Assembly: GCA_946533615.1 (NCBI GenBank) | Contig: CAMNBY010000090.1 | Span: 1-7,849 of the forward strand | Length of the DNA: 7,849 nucleotides | Source: an uncultured Clostridia bacterium | GTDB lineage: Bacteria > Bacillota > Clostridia > Oscillospirales > Ruminococcaceae | Reading direction: 5' to 3' | In this document: positions 1 to 7,153 of the stretch, in pieces | Layout: each line of letters starts with the position of its first letter | How positions within the stretch are numbered: the stretch's first letter is position 1 | Notes under the pieces: model-generated | Seen by the model: only the letters and a program-made list of their open reading frames with translations | The model's database searches: none | Told to the model about the DNA's origin: nothing | Position numbers and translations under genes: made by a program

Positions 1-2042
1 ACGGCGGCCTCGGAAGGCTGGCGGCCTGCTTCCTTGACTCCGCTGCCACCCATGACATACCCCTCGACGGCTACGGCATAAGATACAAGTACGGCCTTTT
101 CCGTCAGGCTATCGAGAACGGCTTCCAGCGCGAATATCCCGATGACTGGCAGCGGCAGGGCGACCCCTGGAGCAGGCGCAACGATGCCGAGGCCGTCGAG
201 GTCTGCTATTCCGATATGACAGTCAAGGCCGTGCCCTACGATATGCCGATAATCGGCTTCGGCACCGAGAACATCGGCACCCTGCGTCTCTGGCAGTCCG
301 AGGCCGTGGACGGCTTCGACTTTGACCGCTTCAACTCCGGCGACTATGACGGCGCAGTCAAGGCTGCCACCGATGCCGAGAACATCTGCAAGGTGCTTTA
401 CCCCAACGATAATTTCTACGAGGGCAAGGTGCTCAGGCTCAGGCAGGAGTATTTCTTCTCGGCGGCATCGCTGGCCGACATCACCGCCAAGCATCTCAGG
501 CGCTTCGGCACTCTGGATAACCTTGCCGACTATGTCACCGTACAGCTCAACGACACCCACCCCGTTATCTCCATTCCCGAGCTGATGAGGCTGCTGGTGG
601 ACAAGTACGGCTATGACTTCGAGGCGGCCTTCGCCATTACCCGTAAGGTCTTCAATTACACCAACCACACAGTGATGCAGGAGGCGCTCGAGAAGTGGGA
701 TTCTCAGCTCGTCGAAAAGCTGCTGCCCCGCGTTTACGCCTTTGTGCTGATGATAAACGAGCGCTTTATCAAGGATATGTACGCTCTCGGCAAGGACAGG
801 AGCTTCATTACAAAGCTTTCTCCCATGGCCGAGGGACAGGTGAGAATGGCAAACCTTGCTGTTTATTGCTCAAGCTATGTCAACGGCGTGGCTCAGATAC
901 ACACCGAGATACTCAAGGCCGACACCCTCAAGGAGTGGTACGAGCTCTATCCCGAGAGATTTCAGAACAAGACCAACGGCATCACACAGCGCCGCTGGCT
1001 GGCTCTCTGCAACGAGGAGCTTTCAGCGCTCATCACCCGCCTGCTCGGCAGCGACAGCTGGGTGCGTGATCTTGACGAGCTGAAAAAGCTTGCGCCCTAC
1101 GCCGACGACGAGGCTGTTCTCCGCGAGTTCATCGCCGTCAAGAAGCAGAAAAAGCAGCAGCTCGCCGACTTCATCGAGAAGCACGACGGCGTGAAGCTCG
1201 ACCCCGATTCTATCTTTGACATTCAGATCAAGCGCCTGCACGAATACAAGAGGCAGCTGCTCAACGCCCTGTCTATCCTTTATATCTATTACGGCATCAA
1301 GGACGGCAGCATAAAGGACTTCACGCCCACGACCTTTATTTTCGGCGCAAAGTCAGCTCCCGGATACCGCAGAGCCAAGGCGATAATCAAGCTCATCTGC
1401 GAGATCGGAAAGATGATCGACGCCGACCCCGAGGTAAAGGGCCTCATCAAGGTCATCTTCATTCAGAACTACAACGTAAGCTTCGCCGAGAAGCTTGTGG
1501 CGGCGACCGACATCTCCGAGCAGATCTCCACCGCGGGTACAGAGGCCTCGGGCACGGGCAACATGAAGCAGATGCTCAACGGCTCTGTTACGCTCGGAAC
1601 GCTTGACGGCGCAAACATCGAGATCGCCGAAGAAGCAGGCGAGGAGAACGAGTATATCTTCGGCGCTAAGGTAGAGGAGCTTGAAAAGATCATGCCCGAC
1701 TACGACCCCCGCGAGATACTTTTCAAGGACGAGAAGATCAGCCGCGTGCTGAACAAGCTGATCGACGGCGAGTTCGACGACGGCGGCGTTCCCTCGAACG
1801 AGGAGGGCAGCTTCAAGGAGCTTTACAAGGCTCTGACCGACGGCGCCTCCTGGCACGTTCCCGACCATTACTACGTCCTCGGCGACCTGAACGATTATGT
1901 TCGTACCAAGCTTCGCGCCAACGCCGACTACCGCGACGAGCTGAGCTTTGCACGCAAGTGCTGGATAAATATGTGCAGCGCAGGAAAGTTCTCCTCCGAC
2001 AGGACGATCAAGGACTACGCGAAAAACATCTGGAAGCTCTGA
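1..2042 (+). CDS. glgP: Glycogen/starch (alpha-glucan) phosphorylase, 5' end outside window
   Basis: This enzyme releases glucose-1-phosphate from alpha-1,4-glucans (glycogen, maltodextrin) in the cytoplasm, using pyridoxal phosphate (GT35 family). The frame is open from base 3 and reads 679 residues. It begins at the family hallmark GGLGRLAACFLDS, so roughly 120-130 N-terminal residues of a protein of about 800 lie before the window; the ATG at 216 is internal. Other hallmarks in order are VQLNDTHPVISIPEL (about 537-580), NKTNGITQRRW (about 967-1000), IQIKRLHEYKRQLLN (about 1224-1266) and EASGTGNMKQMLNG, whose Lys codon at 1566-1568 is the PLP-binding residue, followed by LGTLDGANIEI. The gene ends in TGA at 2040-2042, just before a strong hairpin terminator, and converges on the sensor gene. 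Nothing looks broken. Identification is from family motifs; allosteric control cannot be judged because the N-terminus is missing. Confidence 0.97.
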   Translation, partial: GGLGRLAACFLDSAATHDIPLDGYGIRYKYGLFRQAIENGFQREYPDDWQRQGDPWSRRNDAEAVEVCYSDMTVKAVPYDMPIIGFGTENIGTLRLWQSEAVDGFDFDRFNSGDYDGAVKAATDAENICKVLYPNDNFYEGKVLRLRQEYFFSAASLADITAKHLRRFGTLDNLADYVTVQLNDTHPVISIPELMRLLVDKYGYDFEAAFAITRKVFNYTNHTVMQEALEKWDSQLVEKLLPRVYAFVLMINERFIKDMYALGKDRSFITKLSPMAEGQVRMANLAVYCSSYVNGVAQIHTEILKADTLKEWYELYPERFQNKTNGITQRRWLALCNEELSALITRLLGSDSWVRDLDELKKLAPYADDEAVLREFIAVKKQKKQQLADFIEKHDGVKLDPDSIFDIQIKRLHEYKRQLLNALSILYIYYGIKDGSIKDFTPTTFIFGAKSAPGYRRAKAIIKLICEIGKMIDADPEVKGLIKVIFIQNYNVSFAEKLVAATDISEQISTAGTEASGTGNMKQMLNGSVTLGTLDGANIEIAEEAGEENEYIFGAKVEELEKIMPDYDPREILFKDEKISRVLNKLIDGEFDDGGVPSNEEGSFKELYKALTDGASWHVPDHYYVLGDLNDYVRTKLRANADYRDELSFARKCWINMCSAGKFSSDRTIKDYAKNIWKL

Positions 2043-2055
2043 AAAGGGCATAATT

Positions 2056-2092
2056 AAAGGGTATTCTCCCGTTCCGGGAGAATACCCTTTTT
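2056..2092. terminator. Intrinsic terminator, probably bidirectional, between convergent genes
   Basis: A perfect 15-bp stem, AAAGGGTATTCTCCC (2056-2070) pairing with GGGAGAATACCCTTT (2076-2090), encloses a 5-nt loop GTTCC and is followed by a T run on the + strand (2088-2092). It starts 14 nt after the phosphorylase stop codon. On the minus strand the same hairpin lies 10 nt beyond the sensor stop and is followed by TTTAATTAT, so it can serve both genes. The minus-strand U tract is weaker. Confidence 0.93.
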
Positions 2093-2100
2093 GTGTCAGA

Positions 2101-5100
2101 TCATTTTGTCTCTTTGTTCAGCCTCTTGTGGATATTGTCGATATCCTCGGTGCTGCCGCCGCCGTCGTCGTTGGGGTCGCGGAACTCGCCCTTTTCGACC
2201 AGCCGCAGGAAGGCGTCAACAACGTCCTCGGTCAGCTGGGTGCCGCGGACTTCCTTCATAATAGATACGACCTTCTCAAAGTTCATTCTCTTGCGGTAGG
2301 GTCGGTCGGAGTACATCGCGTCGAAGGTGTCGGCAACAGCGATTATCTGCGCAACTCTCGGTATCTCGTCGCCCTTGAGCCCCTTTGGATAGCCCTTGCC
2401 GTCGGGGCGTTCGTGATGAGCGCCTGCGCCTGTTGCAAGCTCGGGCAAAATGCTTATGTCCTTCAAAGCGTTGTAGCCAAGCGCCGAATGTGACTTTATC
2501 ACCGCGAATTCCTGATCTGTGAGCTTTCCGGGCTTGTTGAGAACCTCGGGCGGAACGCCGATCTTTCCGATGTCGTGCATCAGGGCGATGTTGTAGTACC
2601 GCTCGATAGTCTCCTCGTCATAGCCGAGCTCGCGTGTCAGCATAGAGGTGTACTCGGCAACTCTGCTGGAGTGGCCGTTGGTGTACTTGTCCTTCATATC
2701 TATTACCTTCGCGAAGGCCTCGACTATCTCGCGGATAAGTGTCTTCTGCTCCTGCTCCTTCTGGCGGAACCGCCTCATGCGGATATGGATATAATAGGTC
2801 ACAGCCATTCCGATGAGCAGCAGCCCGACCAGGGTCACGGTGATCTTGAACCAGAGAGTTTCCCAGACGGCCTTTTCCTTGACGATCTTAACCGAGATCT
2901 GTTTGGTGTCCAGACCGTGAGGATCCTGTATCTTCATCTGGAAGCTGTATTCGCCGCCCTTGAGGTTTGTGTAGTCGATAGCGGCAAGCTCGCTGCGCTT
3001 AACGGTCGTGGAGTTCTTTTCAAAGCCCTCCAGCCTGTAGGTGACGTTCGGGTTGGTCAGCGAGTAGTTGTAAACGAAGCTGTAAATGGTAAGCCTGCTC
3101 ACCTTCGAGGAGATCCTGAAGCTGCCGTCCTCCTCGGGATAGATATACTCGCCGTCGGCCTCGATAAAGGGCACCGCAAGCTTTATGTCGCTCACCTTTT
3201 CGTAGTGATCCTCGATGTTGACTTTGCACACACCTGTTGTACACGAGATGTAAAGATCGCCGTCCTCGGTCAGCTCGCTGTAGGAGTTTGAGGTCGTGAT
3301 GCAGGGCAGGCCGTTGTCCCTGCCGTAGTAAAGCGGAGAGATGTCCCCGTTTTCGATCAGCTCGTCGGCGTCGGTGACATAGATGCCGTTGCTGCTGAGT
3401 ATCCAAATCTCGCCCTTGCTGTTCTCGTAAAGGTCAAAGTTATTGGAGTAGGGGAATTTCTTTATCGTTTCTATCGTGTTGTCGGTGGTGATATAGGAGA
3501 TCGAGTTGCTGGTGACTATCCAGCAGATGTCGCGTGAGACATCGCGCTTTATCCTCATCACCACGTCCGAGTTCAGCCCCGACTCTGTGCCGAGATGCAC
3601 AACGCCATTGCTGTTGACGACGTAGATGCCGCCGCCGTCCGTGCCGACAAGTATGTCGCCGTTGGGGGCTTCTACCGCCGTAAGCACCTCTGTGTTGCTG
3701 ATGCCCGAAGCCTCGTTCAGCACGTCGGTTATCTTGTCGTCCTTGATAATGGCAAGACCGCCCGTGCAGGCGACCAGTATCCTTCCGTCAGCACACTCGC
3801 TCACGGCTCTCACTCGCTCCGAAGGCATTCCGTCGGCGGTGGTGAACTTTGTGACCTTGCCGTGGTCGTAGCGCACGAGCCCCTGTGAGCCGAAGGTCGA
3901 GAACCACAGCCTTCCGCGGCTGTCGCGGATTATAGATCGTATCTTGCTGTCGGCAAAAAGCTCGATCAGGTCGGTGTCCTCGCAGACTGTGCCCGAGGCC
4001 GTAACGCTTGAGGTAATAGGTATCCTGTCAACGGTGCCGCCGTTTTGCAGCGCGATCAGACCGCCCGTCTTTGTGCCGATGAACAGCTTGTTATCCCCGA
4101 TGCAGGTGGAGTAAACGACCTCACTTTGCAAATTGTACTTGTCGAAGATGTCCGTGAACTGGTCGGGGACGATCTTCATTACGCCCTGCTGCGAGGAAAC
4201 GAACCACAGGTTGCCCTGATAGTCGGTCATCATGTCCTCGACTGAGGTACTCATCGGAACGTTATCAATGGTGATAAACTTGCCGTCCCTTATCATGCCT
4301 ATGCCGTGGTCGGTGCATATCCAGATCATGTCGCCCACACTGAAGATCGAGTTGATGTAGCTGAGCGGCGCAAGATCAAAGACCTCGGCGTTTCTGAAGC
4401 CCTTTGAAAGCTCGCCGTAGTAAAGCTCGGAGCCCTTGTCTCCAAGGTAGATGTAGCCGGGCCTTTCGGGGTCGGGGAGTATAGCGCGTATCTCGGAGAT
4501 GCCAAGGTATCTTGAGTCGTAAAAGGCTGTGACCTTCCTGTCCTCGATCGTGAACACTGCGCCGCCCATCGTCAGGCCGTAGATCACGTCGTTCGGGCCG
4601 CGCTTTATCATTCGGATATATTCCTGATTTATCTGCGGCTCGTCAAGCGGCACAAGCTCAAGGTCTGAATTGATATATGCCATACCCTGAGTTGTGGCAA
4701 TAAAGATATTGCCGTCCTTGTCCTCGGCGATCGAGCGGACGGAAAGGGAAGACAGACCGTCGTTCTTGTTGTACGTCCTGACATTTCCGTTGTCCATCAG
4801 GGCGAGGCCGCTGTCGTTGGTGCCTACCCAGAGGCGGTTCTTCGAGTCGGCATAGAGGCTGACAACGCTTGCGATACCGCTTGTGGAGTCGATGCGCTGG
4901 AAGGTGTTGCCGTCATAGCGGATAAGGCCGCTGTAGCTTCCTATCCAGATAAAGCCTTCCTGCGTCATCACGATAGCGTTGGCCTCCGAGGTCGGAAGGC
5001 CGCCCGTGTTGTCGTAAAGCACAGCCGAGTAGCCGTCTCCGTTCCCCGAGGGGTCAACGGAAAGCTCGACCTCCTTTTCGCCTTCTGCCTCTGCGGCAAA

Positions 5101-5211
5101 GGCGGAGGTGTTCTCCTTCAGTATCGGGAAGAACGCAGCGCCGAGCATCAGCAGCGCAAGGACGCAGACGCCCATTCTGAAAACAATACTCTTACTTGCT
5201 CCTGTGATCAT
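2101..5211 (-). CDS. Membrane sensor with two beta-propellers, Y_Y_Y domain and HD-GYP cyclic-di-GMP phosphodiesterase
   Basis: The predicted 1036-aa protein senses an external signal and hydrolyses cyclic-di-GMP inside the cell. In order: a hydrophobic segment at about residues 12-32 followed by AFAAEA (signal peptide or membrane anchor); about 14 Reg_prop-like blades (about 55-675) with recurring G.IWIG, NRLWVGT, GNLWFVS and GRLWFST motifs; a Y_Y_Y domain (about 700-775) with YRLEGFE and GGEYSFQMKIQDPHG; a transmembrane helix (about 786-808); and an HD-GYP domain (about 830-1000). The metal and catalytic residues are all present: H847, H879-D880-IGK, H908, H932-H933-E-R-P-D-G-K-G-Y-P942 and D961. 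The start ATG at 5211 is preferred because AGGAG (5221-5225) lies 9 nt upstream; ATG 5217 is only 3 nt from it. Starts at 5244 or TTG 5271 lie within the promoter. It sits downstream of the YunG-DUF3237 gene and has its own promoter. The ligand is unknown. HD-GYP activity is inferred from intact motifs. Confidence 0.92.
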   Translation of the reverse strand: MITGASKSIVFRMGVCVLALLMLGAAFFPILKENTSAFAAEAEGEKEVELSVDPSGNGDGYSAVLYDNTGGLPTSEANAIVMTQEGFIWIGSYSGLIRYDGNTFQRIDSTSGIASVVSLYADSKNRLWVGTNDSGLALMDNGNVRTYNKNDGLSSLSVRSIAEDKDGNIFIATTQGMAYINSDLELVPLDEPQINQEYIRMIKRGPNDVIYGLTMGGAVFTIEDRKVTAFYDSRYLGISEIRAILPDPERPGYIYLGDKGSELYYGELSKGFRNAEVFDLAPLSYINSIFSVGDMIWICTDHGIGMIRDGKFITIDNVPMSTSVEDMMTDYQGNLWFVSSQQGVMKIVPDQFTDIFDKYNLQSEVVYSTCIGDNKLFIGTKTGGLIALQNGGTVDRIPITSSVTASGTVCEDTDLIELFADSKIRSIIRDSRGRLWFSTFGSQGLVRYDHGKVTKFTTADGMPSERVRAVSECADGRILVACTGGLAIIKDDKITDVLNEASGISNTEVLTAVEAPNGDILVGTDGGGIYVVNSNGVVHLGTESGLNSDVVMRIKRDVSRDICWIVTSNSISYITTDNTIETIKKFPYSNNFDLYENSKGEIWILSSNGIYVTDADELIENGDISPLYYGRDNGLPCITTSNSYSELTEDGDLYISCTTGVCKVNIEDHYEKVSDIKLAVPFIEADGEYIYPEEDGSFRISSKVSRLTIYSFVYNYSLTNPNVTYRLEGFEKNSTTVKRSELAAIDYTNLKGGEYSFQMKIQDPHGLDTKQISVKIVKEKAVWETLWFKITVTLVGLLLIGMAVTYYIHIRMRRFRQKEQEQKTLIREIVEAFAKVIDMKDKYTNGHSSRVAEYTSMLTRELGYDEETIERYYNIALMHDIGKIGVPPEVLNKPGKLTDQEFAVIKSHSALGYNALKDISILPELATGAGAHHERPDGKGYPKGLKGDEIPRVAQIIAVADTFDAMYSDRPYRKRMNFEKVVSIMKEVRGTQLTEDVVDAFLRLVEKGEFRDPNDDGGGSTEDIDNIHKRLNKETK

Positions 5212-5220
5212 CAGCATCCT

Positions 5221-5225
5221 CTCCT
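5221..5225 (-). promoter_or_regulatory. Ribosome binding site fixing the start of the sensor gene
   Basis: AGGAG on the minus strand, within AAGGACAGGAGAGG, lies 9 nt before the ATG at 5211 and 3 nt before the ATG at 5217. The spacing favours 5211. No comparable site precedes the TTG at 5271. Confidence 0.7.
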
Positions 5226-5242
5226 GTCCTTGATCTGCCTCC

Positions 5243-5271
5243 ATTATAGCACAATGCCGTATTTTTTGCAA
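5243..5271 (-). promoter_or_regulatory. Sigma-A promoter of the sensor/HD-GYP gene
   Basis: On the minus strand, -35 TTGCAA (5266-5271, 4 of 6 consensus bases) and -10 TATAAT (5243-5248, perfect) are separated by exactly 17 bp. A TGC just before the -10 makes it an extended -10. Transcription would start near 5236, leaving a leader of about 25 nt to the ATG at 5211. It lies just beyond the stop codon of the upstream gene, so the sensor can be transcribed independently of the operon. No terminator hairpin is visible between the two genes, so read-through is also possible. Confidence 0.8.
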
Positions 5272-5277
5272 TAGCTT

Positions 5278-6099
5278 TTACAAGCTTCTGTATATTCTTA
5301 CGCGGACGCCCTTTTCGGTGGGCTCGATGTGCGCCGTGAGGGGAGCGCCCTCCCAGTCGGCGAGCATCGGGCTGTCAGTGACCACCGAGGGTGAAAGCGA
5401 CCCGTCAGGGGCGGAGTTGTTCTCGACGAAGATCTTGCAGCCCCGACCCTCGGCGTCTTCTCCCGAGAGCATATATCTTGCGGAGAGCCTGCAGGTGCCG
5501 TCCTTTTCAAAGGTCTGGGTGTCAATGCCCGAGCCGACGACGCTGCCGCTGAAAAGCGAGCCCTCTGCATCTCCCGTGAACGGTATCATGGTTATGTCAC
5601 GCTTCTGACCGCTGACCGAAACGGGAAGTCCGCAGACAACGTTTATCGTCATCAGGCGCTCCTCAAGCTCAAGCAGGCAGTCCAGCTCGTGCCGCAGGTA
5701 TTCGTATCTCTGGCGCTTTTCTTCCTTGGCGAAATGCACCTCGCGAAGCTGGACGGGGTTGTCGGAATAGTCGAGCACCTCGTCGCCGAACTGCTCGCTC
5801 GTGAGGTCGAAAACGCAGCCGTCCACAACATTGTAACAGTGGTAGTTTCCGCCAGGGCGGAGTATTCCGCGAACCTCGCCGCCGAAGATGTCCTGCGCGA
5901 GAAAGGCGGTTATAGAGCATTGCCCGAGAGTGATATTCTCGCGGCTCCAGCCCTCGCGGAGCCTTGGAGCGCAGGTATAGCTGCACCAGATCCTGCTCAG
6001 CAGGCCGTAGAGTCGGCGCGGATCGCCGACTGCGCTGTAGCGCTTATCTGCGGGGGTCACATCGGCGTTTTCGTTTCCGTAGAAATACAGTTCATTCAT
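5278..6099 (-). CDS. YunG-like domain fused to DUF3237 domain, function unknown
   Basis: A 273-aa soluble protein with no signal peptide or membrane helix. Residues about 30-145 match the YunG family by pattern: WSRENITLGQCSITAFLAQD, FGGE, YHCYN and VFDLTSEQFG, then a charged helix KEEKRQRYEYLRHEL. Residues about 150-273 look like DUF3237, a small beta-barrel family: IPFTGDAEGSLFSG, a variable centre and LSARYMLSGEDAEGRGCKIFVENN. C61, H87 and D98 are spaced like a transglutaminase/papain-type triad; whether the protein is enzymatic is inference only. The start ATG at 6099 has AAAGGA 8 nt upstream, and it overlaps the stop codon of the preceding 61-aa ORF (ATGA), implying translational coupling. 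It is the third gene of the operon starting at 7009. No biochemical role is established for either domain as far as I know. Confidence 0.85.
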   Translation of the reverse strand: MNELYFYGNENADVTPADKRYSAVGDPRRLYGLLSRIWCSYTCAPRLREGWSRENITLGQCSITAFLAQDIFGGEVRGILRPGGNYHCYNVVDGCVFDLTSEQFGDEVLDYSDNPVQLREVHFAKEEKRQRYEYLRHELDCLLELEERLMTINVVCGLPVSVSGQKRDITMIPFTGDAEGSLFSGSVVGSGIDTQTFEKDGTCRLSARYMLSGEDAEGRGCKIFVENNSAPDGSLSPSVVTDSPMLADWEGAPLTAHIEPTEKGVRVRIYRSL

Positions 6100-6281
6100 G
6101 ATGCGTGTCCTTTCAGCTGATTTTCAAGCTCTGCCCCGACCCCGAGGCCTGCTCCGATGTAGAGCAGCCCTGCCATAATTGTCGGCGGTGTGTGCCTCAG
6201 CAGCTTCGAGCAGGGAACGTTCAGCGCGTAGAACGATGCCGCTGCTATGGCGTAAAATATTGCCCTTGTTTTTTCCTTCAT
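6096..6281 (-). CDS. Truncated EamA/DMT-type transporter stub (61 aa), probable remnant
   Basis: The first ~49 residues look like the N-terminus of an EamA (drug/metabolite transporter) permease: a basic MKEKTRA start, a first membrane helix (AIFYAIAAASFYALNVPCSKLL), then PPTIMAGLLYIGAGLGVG as the start of a second. Full members have about 280-300 residues and 10 helices. Here the reading frame goes directly to a polar tail AELENQLKGHAS and stops, and the next gene begins within the stop codon. Transporter function is therefore not credible. The stub keeps a good ribosome binding site (AAAGG, about 8 nt from the ATG at 6281), sits 20 nt after the HAD gene, and overlaps the YunG gene by ATGA. 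It is either the residue of an internal deletion or a small membrane protein kept for coupling. Confidence 0.72.
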   Translation of the reverse strand: MKEKTRAIFYAIAAASFYALNVPCSKLLRHTPPTIMAGLLYIGAGLGVGAELENQLKGHAS

Positions 6282-6301
6282 TCTAAGACCTTTCTCCCGG
6301 T

Positions 6302-7009
6302 TCAGAGCCTGCTTTCAAGGAACGCGCGAAGCTCCGCCGTGCCGCCGTGCTGCCATTGCGACAGGTCGCGGCTGTGCTTGTTTATAATGTGGTCGGTAAG
6401 CAGGAAGACCTCCATGCCTGTCTCGGCGGCGGGTGTGTCCTCGTCGGCGTCGTTGCCGATCATGATGCACTCGCTGCCCTCAAGCCCTGTGCGGCGGAGC
6501 AGCTCGCGGTAGTATTCCACATTCGGCTTGCAGTAGCTGATGTTCTCGTAGGTGGTGTACAGCTCGAAGTCCCCGGGCTCGAAGCCTGCCCAGCGTATCC
6601 TGTTCTCGGTCGCAACGGACGGGAAGAGGGGATTGGTCGCAAGTATCACGCGCAGCCCTTTCTCTTTCAGGCCGCGGACAATGTCTATCAGCTCTTCGCT
6701 CCTGCCGCAGAGCGCCTGTGCGCCGTTGAATTCGTTGGCATAGAACTCGTCAAAAACAGGCATATCCTTGTAGACGCGCTCGCCCTCGATCTTTGCAAAG
6801 GTCTCCCAGAAGGCGTCGTAGTTCGAGCGTGAGCCGTCGTTCTTCACCATTGCTGCGGTGCCTGCCCAGATCGAATCCACAAGCCTTGCGCCGTCATAGC
6901 CGAGGGGCATCAGTTTCTTGACAAGCAGCTTGAAATAGCCCTTGGTGAACTCCTCGTTATCCATCGGCAGCAGTGTGCCGTCAAGGTCAAAGAAAATCGC
7001 TTTTATCAT
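6302..7009 (-). CDS. HAD-superfamily hydrolase (phosphatase-like)
   Basis: A 235-aa cytoplasmic haloacid-dehalogenase-type hydrolase; most relatives dephosphorylate small metabolites through an aspartyl-phosphate intermediate. All four motifs are visible: motif I FFDLDGTLL (nucleophile D8, acid/base D10), motif II ILATNP (T125), motif III CKPN (K161) and motif IV MIGNDADED (D187 and the acids following). The stretch between motifs I and II is long and probably helical, fitting a C1-type cap. The substrate cannot be deduced. The start ATG at 7009 follows AGAAAGAGG (7016-7024) by 6 nt. It is the first gene of the minus-strand operon, under a consensus promoter, with the transporter stub beginning 20 nt after its stop. 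Confidence 0.93.
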   Translation of the reverse strand: MIKAIFFDLDGTLLPMDNEEFTKGYFKLLVKKLMPLGYDGARLVDSIWAGTAAMVKNDGSRSNYDAFWETFAKIEGERVYKDMPVFDEFYANEFNGAQALCGRSEELIDIVRGLKEKGLRVILATNPLFPSVATENRIRWAGFEPGDFELYTTYENISYCKPNVEYYRELLRRTGLEGSECIMIGNDADEDTPAAETGMEVFLLTDHIINKHSRDLSQWQHGGTAELRAFLESRL

Positions 7010-7062
7010 GTGATACCTCTTTCTGCTGATCTTATGATCTCCGTTTGGGTTTTTCTTCCTGT

Positions 7063-7091
7063 ATTATACCATATAAAAGCCTTAGTGTCAA
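7063..7091 (-). promoter_or_regulatory. Consensus sigma-A promoter of the HAD-YunG operon
   Basis: On the minus strand, a perfect -35 TTGACA (7086-7091) and a perfect -10 TATAAT (7063-7068) are separated by exactly 17 bp. Transcription would start near 7056, giving a leader of about 47 nt before the HAD start codon. No hairpin or riboswitch-like fold is apparent in that leader. A full-consensus promoter suggests strong expression unless repressed. Confidence 0.9.
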
Positions 7092-7104
7092 TTTGTACGG
7101 TGCT

Positions 7105-7153
7105 TTGTGCAATGTGCTTGCTTTCGGTTCGTGGCTTGTGCTTGGCGTTGTGC
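7105..7153. repeat. Cluster of short TTGTGC repeats between the divergent promoters
   Basis: TTGTGC occurs at 7105-7110, 7136-7141 and 7148-7153, with the variant ATGTGC at 7112-7117. The cluster fills the ~90-bp gap between the two divergent -35 boxes, a place suited to an activator or repressor. The repeats are short and irregularly spaced (7, 24 and 12 nt between starts), so this could be chance in a T/G-rich stretch. Confidence 0.3.

Noticed and set aside
1353..2051. 232-codon ORF on the minus strand opposite glgP
   Set aside because: It lies wholly antisense to strongly conserved phosphorylase sequence, its product resembles no family I recognise, and it spans the region before the terminator without a matching promoter. 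It is a by-product of GC-biased third positions.
2575..3291. 238-codon ORF on the + strand inside the sensor gene
   Set aside because: It is antisense to the HD-GYP, transmembrane and Y_Y_Y parts, whose motifs are intact. The product is low-complexity, rich in L, V, D and H, as expected for a shadow frame.
5689..6120. 143-codon + strand ORF opposite the YunG-DUF3237 gene
   Set aside because: The minus strand has clear family motifs and a coupled start. The + frame has no recognisable motif and no good ribosome binding site context.
6347..6832. 161-codon + strand ORF opposite the HAD gene
   Set aside because: All four HAD motifs are on the minus strand; this frame is a shadow.
7010..7056. 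Riboswitch in the HAD operon leader
   Set aside because: It is too short and lacks paired arms; the two nearby GATC words are only self-complementary tetramers.
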